A stretch of 12,705 nt of DNA from Firmicutes bacterium UBA3553 (GTDB lineage: Bacteria > Bacillota > Clostridia > Tissierellales > Sedimentibacteraceae), in contig DFOA01000007.1 of NCBI GenBank assembly GCA_002381185.1, positions 1 to 12,705 on the forward strand, written 5' to 3'. Below the pieces are notes generated by a model. That model was not told where the DNA came from and searched no databases. It saw nothing but the letters and a program-made list of their open reading frames with translations. Below, one piece after another: positions 8,034 through 12,510 of this stretch. How positions within the stretch are numbered: position 1 is the stretch's first letter; the number at the start of each line of letters is the position of its first letter. The translations under genes and the position numbers were made by a program.

Positions 8034-8582
8034 TTATTTCCAATTTGCAAAGATACCTTCAGCTTCAGCAAATAATTCCTTAGGGATTGTAATTGTAGTG
8101 TCAGTTACTTCTTTCATTTCTTTAAATATTGGAACTGGGTTACATCCGCCTCTTGCTACTTCAACTTCATCCATTTTAAATCTGTTACCACAGTTTTGAC
8201 ATACCAGAACATCGCCCTCCTGGATGTAATATCCTCTGCCGGATGAGTAGCAAACCTGGCAAGTATTAAATGCAGTTCTTACTGTTCCGTCTGATGCTTT
8301 TACAGCTAATACCTCCATATAAGTGTTTAGTTTATCATATGCGTAGAAATTTGCTGTTTCCGTTACATCTGCTACATTAATAACCATATTACCATTTTCA
8401 TCTGTTGCTGATATGGCAGTTGATTTTGTTTGCTCTGCTAAGTCATTTTTATCATTTCCTGAATTTAAAAAAGTGAATACTGCTATACCAATCACTATAA
8501 CAGCTACAACTCCAAGAATTAAATTACTATTTTTCTTTGAAGTTTTATTACTATTTTTTTTATTTTTTTGATTACTCTTCAT
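8034..8582 (-). CDS. Membrane-anchored DUF2318 (FtrD-like) cysteine-rich protein
   Basis: The start at ATG 8582 has a good SD (AAAGGA at 8593-8598); an extension to 8627 would include the SD and is unlikely. The 182-residue product has a very Lys/Asn-rich cytoplasmic N-terminus (1-20), one anchor helix (about 21-39) and an external DUF2318 domain. Its motifs are TCQVC (Cys108, Cys111), CQNCGNRF (Cys128, Cys131) and GGCNPVPI (Cys147). DUF2318 is known from FtrD-type components of iron/copper uptake systems and is predicted to bind a metal or Fe-S centre. It lies 17 bases upstream of the HMA-cupredoxin fusion start, so the two are one operon and probably partners in metal transfer at the outer membrane face. 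No convincing promoter was found upstream. Confidence 0.88.
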   Translation of the reverse strand: MKSNQKNKKNSNKTSKKNSNLILGVVAVIVIGIAVFTFLNSGNDKNDLAEQTKSTAISATDENGNMVINVADVTETANFYAYDKLNTYMEVLAVKASDGTVRTAFNTCQVCYSSGRGYYIQEGDVLVCQNCGNRFKMDEVEVARGGCNPVPIFKEMKEVTDTTITIPKELFAEAEGIFANWK

Positions 8583-8994
8583 ATTATAAATATCCTTTCG
8601 TTTTTTATTAAACTTAAAAAATATCATAATAAAACATTGTGAAGATTTTATGGAGATAGGATAATTGAATTATGTCAAATTACAACAAAATACGCCAATT
8701 TTAAATACCTGATAATTGTATTTATAGCTTAGGATTGTATTTTTAACGTAATACACAATGCCACAAGTATCAAGGGTAAGGGCAAAATTATAACTGGGCA
8801 TATTTGAAAGTTTGCACAAGTCAAAAAATTATTGTCCAGATTTTAAAGGATTTAGTGAGCATTTTATCAGCTAGTTTGCTGATATTGAGTAGATGGGTTT
8901 ACTACAACTTACGTAAGTAAAAACTAAGGAATTGATAAATCAATAAAATTTAAAAATGCCTGTTTTACAGATAGAACCTGTGTAGCAGACACTC
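8583..8994. other. Gene-free stretch between the metal genes and the mobile-element genes
   Basis: No convincing ORF is seen in about 400 bases. It contains a 7-bp inverted repeat TATCAGC (8865-8871) / GCTGATA (8878-8884), a perfect 12-bp palindrome ACTTACGTAAGT (8907-8918), and a minus-strand TTGACA (8673-8678) with no correctly spaced -10 box. Because host-like genes lie to the left and element genes to the right, an attachment junction may fall here, but no duplicated core could be identified inside the window. Confidence 0.4.
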
Positions 8995-9531
8995 TTAATT
9001 TGCAGATACATCTCTAAAGACATTACTACAGGGACGGTAAGGTACATTAAAGTCAAATCCCATCTTGTTCATTTCTTGCATTTTTATTAAGAGCAACTTA
9101 ATGTTAGAATTAAGAGTGCTTGCAATCTGAGCAACATCATAGCCGTCTCTTACAAAATTAAGTACTTCTTCATTTTTCAGAAGAATATGTGCTGCAAACG
9201 CATTAGCTTCATATTCTGTAATGTTTTTTAGATTAAACAAAGCAAACTCTTTTAAGCCTTCACTTGCCAAATCTCTATGAAAAATATCATGACCAATCTC
9301 ATGTGCAAGAACCATCTGCAACATATGATCTTCTAAATTATTGTTTAAAAAGATCATTCGATGTTTCCACTTGCAAGTATACATACCTAGTAAATTATCA
9401 TAGTTTCCAAAATAAAGTTTAACTCCAAGATCGTTTGCAATTTGCATAACATTGTTTGTACCAGCTTTTTGTATTAGTTGTTCCGCCTTATTAAATATTC
9501 CAAAAGAATCAATCAAATCATAAACCCCCAT
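8995..9531 (-). CDS. ImmA/IrrE-type zinc metallopeptidase (putative antirepressor)
   Basis: This 178-residue protein has the zinc protease motif HEIGH at 77-81 and a third-ligand region YEANAFAAHILL with Glu108. It is a COG2856-type ImmA/IrrE protein of normal length. In ICEBs1 and related phages ImmA cleaves the repressor ImmR after DNA damage or a peptide signal and so induces excision. Here the XRE repressor gene lies 65 bases upstream on the same strand, giving the classical immR-immA order. The start at ATG 9531 has only a weak, distant SD (GGGGAAT), so translation may depend on the upstream gene. The C-terminal 40 residues are not conserved as far as I can tell and include a Cys168. Confidence 0.9.
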   Translation of the reverse strand: MGVYDLIDSFGIFNKAEQLIQKAGTNNVMQIANDLGVKLYFGNYDNLLGMYTCKWKHRMIFLNNNLEDHMLQMVLAHEIGHDIFHRDLASEGLKEFALFNLKNITEYEANAFAAHILLKNEEVLNFVRDGYDVAQIASTLNSNIKLLLIKMQEMNKMGFDFNVPYRPCSNVFRDVSAN

Positions 9532-9596
9532 AAATTAAACATATTCCGTATTCCCCTTAAATTATATTAAATTTAAGTCTATATAAGTATTAACAG

Positions 9597-9998
9597 TTAT
9601 TTGTACTTATTTGGGATGTACTTCTTATTATCTTCTTTAGCATCCCAATAAGCCTGTTGGAGGGAGCGCATAATAGCATCTTTATCAGCTTCTGATAATT
9701 CACCACCAGCAAATAAGCCACCGATTTCAGCAACTAATTCTGCAGCCTGTTTAGCACCACGACTTCCATATTTTTCTTTTGCTTCTGTAATAAATATTTC
9801 GTCTTCAGTTAGGAAAAAGTTTATATCTATATCAAAATAATTTGCTAACTTTGAGTAAATTTCTCTTTTTTTGGGATAACTTCTCCCAGTTTCATAGCTT
9901 ATAATAGTGCGTAGTGATACACCGATTTCTTTGCCAAGCTCTGTTTGAGTTAGTCCCTTCTCTTTTCTCAAGTCCTTAAGTTTATCTCCGAATTTCAT
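9597..9998 (-). CDS. XRE-family HTH repressor (ImmR-like)
   Basis: The 133-residue protein has an N-terminal Cro/CI helix-turn-helix (about 4-60) with LTQTELGKEIGVSLRTIISYETGRSYP, followed by a C-terminal region (about 70-125) rich in Ala, Glu and Lys. That region would serve for oligomerisation or as the ImmA cleavage target. The SD AGGAGG (10004-10009) is strong. It is the first gene of a minus-strand unit with the metallopeptidase and faces the plus-strand gene at 10204. The palindromes at 10067-10092 and 10014-10032 are natural operator candidates for autoregulation and for repression of the rightward promoter. Confidence 0.9.
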   Translation of the reverse strand: MKFGDKLKDLRKEKGLTQTELGKEIGVSLRTIISYETGRSYPKKREIYSKLANYFDIDINFFLTEDEIFITEAKEKYGSRGAKQAAELVAEIGGLFAGGELSEADKDAIMRSLQQAYWDAKEDNKKYIPNKYK

Positions 9999-10013
9999 AG
10001 TTGCCTCCTCTTA

Positions 10014-10032
10014 TGTGCAGATTAAATGCACA
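10014..10032. promoter_or_regulatory. Inverted repeat just upstream of the XRE gene SD
   Basis: TGTGCA (10014-10019) and TGCACA (10027-10032) form a perfect 6-bp inverted repeat with a 7-base spacer. It lies a few bases upstream of the XRE gene's SD in its 5' UTR. It could be a second operator or an RNA hairpin limiting repressor translation. Confidence 0.4.
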
Positions 10033-10049
10033 AAGCATATTTAAATCTA

Positions 10050-10078
10050 TTGACAAATGCAATATATCTTCATATAAT
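10050..10078 (+). promoter_or_regulatory. Perfect-consensus rightward sigma-A promoter
   Basis: TTGACA at 10050-10055 and TATAAT at 10073-10078 are separated by exactly 17 bases, a full consensus match. It reads towards the 190-residue HTH-like gene (start 10204), giving a 5' UTR of about 120 bases. Such a promoter would be very strong unless repressed, in line with control by the divergent XRE repressor. Confidence 0.88.
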
Positions 10079-10092
10079 ATTAAATATGAAGA
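10067..10092. promoter_or_regulatory. Palindromic operator candidate over the rightward -10 box
   Basis: TCTTCATAT (10067-10075) and ATATGAAGA (10084-10092) form a perfect 9-bp inverted repeat with an 8-base centre. The left arm overlaps the TATAAT box, so a bound dimer would block RNA polymerase. It is the best binding-site candidate for the XRE repressor. Confidence 0.6.
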
Positions 10093-10105
10093 ATAACTAC
10101 ATATG

Positions 10106-10134
10106 ATATTAATTCAATCTTCACATTTTGTCAA
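10106..10134 (-). promoter_or_regulatory. Leftward promoter for the XRE - ImmA unit
   Basis: On the minus strand TTGACA (10134-10129) is followed after 17 bases by TAATAT (10111-10106), a 4/6 match. It faces the rightward promoter, so the two transcripts overlap and the palindrome at 10067-10092 would lie just inside the leftward transcript. The arrangement resembles a lysogeny-type switch. Confidence 0.55.
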
Positions 10135-10203
10135 CAGAAAAGTACGGTGTGTAAAAAATTTAAATATCTAAATATGACCCAATAAAATTAACGGAGGACT
10201 ATT

Positions 10204-10776
10204 ATGAGAATGACAAAAGCAATGAAAAGCATTTCTCTTATGTATGATGGAATGCACTTTGATGAAGAGCAGGTTTTTCACAAATCAAAACTACTTCTTG
10301 AAATTTACAGAGATGTTGTATGGAAAACAATACAAGAAGTTGATTATGTAAGAGAAGTATGTGAATCCTATTATAGCCAAGATTTAAATGTAGCACTTAC
10401 TTATTTAAGTGATTTTGCACCAACTGAGCAAAAAGAAGAGTTTAAAAATAAAATGTCCTGTATTTTTGAAACCTCTTGGGTTATAGAATTAATAGATACA
10501 GCGATGCTAAAGATTTATGAATATCATACAAATGGAAAACTTTATCATGAGATATTATCCAAATGTTATATCAATGCAATTTTAATGAATGAACAGGAGA
10601 TATTAGAATGTCTTTCTTTAGAGAGGACAAGTTATTATATGAAGAAAAAAGAAGCAATAAAGTTATTTGGCATAGCATTATGGGGATATGCGCTTCCCAA
10701 ATATAAGGCTATTTTTATTGAAAATAATGAAAGTGTTCTTGATTATACTTGCTTTTGCGAAGCAAATTTGGTCTAA
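10204..10776 (+). CDS. Putative HTH regulator of the mobile element (unknown family)
   Basis: The 190-residue protein is mostly alpha-helical and acidic in its N-terminal two thirds, without a recognisable domain. Residues about 117-160 (SKCYINAILMNEQEILECLSL followed by ERTSYYMKKKEAIKLFGIALWG) resemble a sigma-70 region 4 or ArpU-like helix-turn-helix with a basic recognition helix. I infer a DNA-binding transcription factor acting early after repression is lifted. It has an excellent SD (GGAGG 10193-10197, 6 bases from ATG) and the perfect promoter upstream. A TTGCTT/AAGCAA hairpin lies in its last codons (10749-10765). The downstream 11-base repeats could be its targets, which is speculation. 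Confidence 0.7.
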   Translation: MRMTKAMKSISLMYDGMHFDEEQVFHKSKLLLEIYRDVVWKTIQEVDYVREVCESYYSQDLNVALTYLSDFAPTEQKEEFKNKMSCIFETSWVIELIDTAMLKIYEYHTNGKLYHEILSKCYINAILMNEQEILECLSLERTSYYMKKKEAIKLFGIALWGYALPKYKAIFIENNESVLDYTCFCEANLV

Positions 10777-10778
10777 GT

Positions 10779-10806
10779 GTGAACATAATGTGAATTCAAT
10801 GCGAAC
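10779..10806 (+). repeat. Three related hexamers at 11-base spacing upstream of a promoter
   Basis: GTGAAC (10779), GTGAAT (10790) and GCGAAC (10801) begin exactly 11 bases apart, about one helical turn, just after the 190-residue gene. They end 22 bases upstream of the -35 element at 10828. Direct repeats in helical phase upstream of a promoter with a poor -35 are typical of activator binding sites. Confidence 0.45.
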
Positions 10807-10827
10807 TAAGTACGGATAAAGCGTGTA

Positions 10828-10856
10828 CGGACATTCAACTCTTAATACTCTATAAT
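10828..10856 (+). promoter_or_regulatory. Promoter upstream of the sigma-like gene leader
   Basis: TATAAT at 10851-10856 is preceded at 17 bases by CGGACA (10828-10833), a 4/6 match to the -35. The weak -35 and the phased repeats just upstream suggest activated transcription. The transcript would start near 10863 and meet the first terminator hairpin after about 40 bases. Confidence 0.55.
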
Positions 10857-10898
10857 ATCTAATATGGGGTAGCTATAAAATAAAATATTTCAAGAAAT

Positions 10899-10933
10899 TA
10901 GCCTCGGCGTTATTTAATGTCGGGGCTATTTTT
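10899..10933 (+). terminator. Terminator hairpin 1 in the sigma-gene leader
   Basis: Bases 10899-10911 pair with 10918-10928 and its continuation in a long stem starting TAGCC/GGCTA with several G-T pairs, followed by TTTTT (10929-10933). It lies only about 40 bases after the predicted transcription start, so it would attenuate rather than simply end the upstream gene's transcript. Confidence 0.8.
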
Positions 10934-10960
10934 ATGCCCTTTTTTAATGATAAGGCATTT

Positions 10961-10997
10961 AAGCCGGGAGTAACAGAAATGTTACATCCGGCTTTTT
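10961..10997 (+). terminator. Terminator hairpin 2 in the sigma-gene leader
   Basis: AAGCCGGG (10961-10968) pairs with TCCGGCTT (10987-10994), and inner GTAACA (10970-10975) pairs with TGTTAC (10980-10985), with a T run at 10993-10997. It is a strong intrinsic terminator. A smaller hairpin (ATGCC 10934-10938 with GGCAT 10954-10958) sits between it and hairpin 1. Confidence 0.82.
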
Positions 10998-11021
10998 CTT
11001 TGCCTATTTTTTGGAGGAAAG

Positions 11022-11132
11022 ATGAGAAAGTTGGTGCAAGGTTCACAAATCAAGTGTAGATCCCCTCCTTTTCTGATGTTGAAACAAATGAAATTCAAAC
11101 ATCAGAAAACGGAGGAAATGCTACATGGCTAA
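11022..11132 (+). CDS. 36-residue leader ORF overlapping the sigma-like gene
   Basis: ATG 11022 has a strong SD (GGAGG 11013-11017, 4 bases away) and opens a 36-codon frame ending TAA at 11130-11132. The sigma-like gene starts at 11125 in another frame, so the two overlap by eight bases (ATGGCTAA). The peptide is basic (starts MRKLVQGSQIKCRS, ends TEEMLHG) with no recognised domain. Its codons run through the 5' arm and loop of the hairpin that hides the next gene's SD. A translating ribosome would therefore open the hairpin and terminate next to the downstream start, the layout of translational coupling. The peptide itself may have no function. It is too short for usual ORF calling. Confidence 0.6.
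   Translation: MRKLVQGSQIKCRSPPFLMLKQMKFKHQKTEEMLHG
11064..11115 (+). promoter_or_regulatory. SD-sequestering hairpin before the sigma-like gene
   Basis: CCTCC (11064-11068) pairs with the SD GGAGG (11111-11115). After one bulged C (11110), 11069-11080 pairs perfectly with 11098-11109, and GAA/TTC adds an inner pairing. The 17-bp stem buries the only SD of the gene starting at 11125, so translation needs the stem to be opened, presumably by ribosomes on the leader ORF. Confidence 0.75.
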
Positions 11133-11574
11133 AGAAAGAAGAATACCAAATTACAGAAAGATGTACCCAGAAGCAAGTGAAGAAGTTATTGCTTTATTAA
11201 GACAGGGAGAAAGAAAGCTTCTATATCACGAATATGATCTTAAAGTAGAAAAGTTTATAGTTGATGAAGAAAAACAGAAAGTCTTTTTTATTCAAAGCAA
11301 AGAGGACTCCCTAGAACGTCTCATTGAAGCAGATGTTCAATTTTACGATGAAGATACCAATGTTGAGGAAATAGCAATTAAGGCTGTTATGATTAATAAA
11401 CTTCTTGAGGGCTTAAAACATCTGACTAAGGAAGAACATGAACTGATTACGGCTCTCTTTTACGAAGGAATGACAGAAAGAGAATATGCGGAAATTAAAG
11501 GCGTATATCACAATGCAATTCATAAAAGAAAAATAAGAATATTAAAAAAGTTAGAAAATTTTTTGAAAAAATAA
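11125..11574 (+). CDS. Sigma-70 region-4-like transcription regulator of the element
   Basis: The 149-residue protein has a basic N-terminus (MAKERRIPNYRKMYPEASEE), an acidic middle, and a C-terminal sigma-70 region-4-type helix-turn-helix at about 92-147 (LTKEEHELITALFYEGMTER, then EYAEIKGVYHNAIHKRKIRI). Region 2 is absent, so it is not a full sigma factor. Proteins of this size and layout, like Tn916 Orf7-type sigma-like regulators, occur in the regulatory modules of clostridial conjugative elements, where they are thought to activate transfer or excision genes. It is expressed behind a complex leader and followed by a strong terminator, which suggests tightly limited expression. Confidence 0.8.
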   Translation: MAKERRIPNYRKMYPEASEEVIALLRQGERKLLYHEYDLKVEKFIVDEEKQKVFFIQSKEDSLERLIEADVQFYDEDTNVEEIAIKAVMINKLLEGLKHLTKEEHELITALFYEGMTEREYAEIKGVYHNAIHKRKIRILKKLENFLKK

Positions 11575-11590
11575 AATTCTAAGGTGTGCA

Positions 11591-11631
11591 ACCCTCTCGC
11601 TTAACGTGGAAGTAAGTGAGAGGGTATTTTT
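11591..11631 (+). terminator. Intrinsic terminator after the sigma-like gene
   Basis: ACCCTCTCGCTTA (11591-11603) pairs with TAAGTGAGAGGGT (11613-11625) with one G-T pair, followed by ATTTTTAT. The 13-bp stem makes it a strong terminator. Confidence 0.9.
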
Positions 11632-11642
11632 ATCCACTCAAA

Positions 11643-11972
11643 AGTACTTTGAAAATTGTATATCCAATTTCATAAATACGTTAGCTGATGAGCCTGAAAA
11701 GGACAAGCGACAAAGGTAGATGCGCCAAGACCATCTGTAAAATCAGAACCTGAATCCATGTAAGTGGATTTTTTCTCTTCTGATTTTATAAAAGCGGCCA
11801 AGTTAAGGTGCGAGCGGACCCGTCTGACCTTAAAACAATATTGTTGTAACTTCTGTTACAAAAAGTTCGATTGTTTCGCAATGACCTCATCAGCCTACAA
11901 TGATACTTCTGCCCAGCCACAGACATCGCAATGGGGGCAGCCTGCGGAGATCCCGGAGGAGGTGAGAGTCCT
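11643..11972 (+). ncRNA. Candidate structured leader RNA upstream of the SHOCT-recombinase genes
   Basis: The stretch is clearly richer in G+C (about 45%) than its surroundings and full of helices. GCTGATGAG (11684-11692) matches CTCATCAGC (11886-11894), closing about 210 nt. Inside lie AGATG/CATCT (11718-11722, 11732-11736), AAAATCAGAA/TTCTGATTTT (11739-11748, 11778-11787) enclosing a terminator-like AATCCA/TGGATT hairpin with a T run (11753-11774), TTAAGGT/ACCTTAA (11803-11809, 11827-11833), and TTGTAAC/GTTACAA with a TTCT loop (11844-11861). CTGCCC/GGGCAG follows at 11909-11940. A boxA-like CTTTGAAAA (11647-11655) precedes it. I do not recognise a known riboswitch or intron. It could be a regulatory leader, a small RNA, or the degenerate end of an old gene. 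The open frame through it has no SD. Confidence 0.5.
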
Positions 11973-12050
11973 ATGATGAAGTTTAACTTACTTCAGTTTA
12001 TGAAGTTGCCCTATGTTTTGTTTATACAAAACTTTGTACTTGGGAAGTAG
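11973..12050 (+). CDS. 25-residue hydrophobic small ORF with perfect SD
   Basis: ATG 11973 is preceded by AGGAGGTGA (11957-11965), a full 9-base match to the anti-SD, at a 7-base spacing. The frame ends TAG at 12048-12050. The peptide starts MMKFNLLQFMKLPYVLFIQN and ends FVLGK; it is hydrophobic, with Lys near both ends, and could span or sit in the membrane. Its start overlaps the stop of an upstream open frame as ATGA. It may be a leader peptide for the SHOCT-recombinase genes, a small membrane peptide (toxin-like at most by composition) or the remnant of a longer gene. A GTTTTGT/ACAAAAC hairpin (12015-12032) lies within it. Confidence 0.45.
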   Translation: MMKFNLLQFMKLPYVLFIQNFVLGK

Positions 12051-12106
12051 TGTCAAATAAAATACAAATAAAAATGAAGAAAATAGACTTAATGTCAGAA
12101 GCAATG

Positions 12107-12171
12107 GGGATTACTTTATATTTTCTGGTTTTCGCATTAGCGGATAATTCAGTAAGGTAATCCCTATTTTT
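12107..12171 (+). terminator. Terminator-like long hairpin before the SHOCT gene
   Basis: GGGATTACTTTA (12107-12118) pairs with TAAGGTAATCCC (12153-12164), with one T-G pair, across a loop that holds a smaller CGC/GCG stem, and is followed by TATTTTT. The large loop is unusual. The SHOCT gene's SD lies about 30 bases downstream, so it is placed to attenuate transcription into the SHOCT-recombinase operon. Confidence 0.6.
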
Positions 12172-12216
12172 GTGAGATTAAGTATGAATATAGATGAAAT
12201 AGAAGGAGTCAGAAAA

Positions 12217-12429
12217 ATGGGATTTGATATATATAAAATTGGAGCAGAAGCTTCGAAAGAGTATGAGATGACAAAGGAGCAAACTAAACAGGAAGTTCAA
12301 TATAAGATGGCTCAGAAGATGTTGAAAATACTGCTTTACAAAGGTATTGTAACAGAAGTTGAATATGAAAAAATAGACAATCTGAATATACAAACTTTTT
12401 CACCACAGCTTGCAAAAGTATATGTGTAA
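12217..12429 (+). CDS. Small SHOCT-domain protein of the mobile element
   Basis: The 70-residue protein has an acidic helical N-terminus and a SHOCT-like second half (about 30-65): MAQKMLKILLYKGIVTEVEY followed by a conserved-looking end around NIQTFSPQLAKVYV. The ATG at 12217 has GGAG at 12205-12208, eight bases away; the longer reading from GTG 12172 would include the SD and follows the hairpin directly, so it is less likely. Small proteins of this type are regularly found directly before large serine recombinase genes in clostridial elements. They may help the recombinase in excision or its regulation, but the role is not established. The recombinase starts 82 bases downstream. Confidence 0.72.
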   Translation: MGFDIYKIGAEASKEYEMTKEQTKQEVQYKMAQKMLKILLYKGIVTEVEYEKIDNLNIQTFSPQLAKVYV

Positions 12430-12510
12430 AAACACTTGCTTTCTCATGATGGTTGGAGTATTGTGTGTTGCTAACAAGGGAGTTAATTCCCAGAAAGGAG
12501 AAGAAATCAT

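Noticed and set aside
8645..8678. Promoter of the DUF2318 operon using minus-strand TTGACA
   Set aside because: The nearest good -10 (TAAAAT) lies 22 bases away and a poorer one 20 bases away without a dyad for a MerR-type activator, so it is not supported.
11684..11720. Hammerhead ribozyme, because of CTGATGAG followed by GAAAA
   Set aside because: The required stem II closed by a pair and followed by GAAA is missing; the CTGATGAG strand instead pairs with 11886-11894.
11808..11830. Group II intron start, because of GTGCGAG
   Set aside because: No intron-encoded protein, no domain V signature and too little space before the next genes; the bases form part of a simple hairpin.
11764..11976. 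70-codon open frame with a cysteine-rich middle as a protein gene
   Set aside because: It has no SD, overlaps the nested hairpins and the long-range helix, and looks like no known protein. Only its last part (from ATG 11881) overlaps the 25-residue ORF as ATGA, which could be chance or the remnant of an old gene.
12172..12429. GTG start at 12172 for the SHOCT gene
   Set aside because: The SD GGAG at 12205-12208 is correctly spaced for ATG 12217, and the GTG directly abuts the T run of the upstream hairpin.
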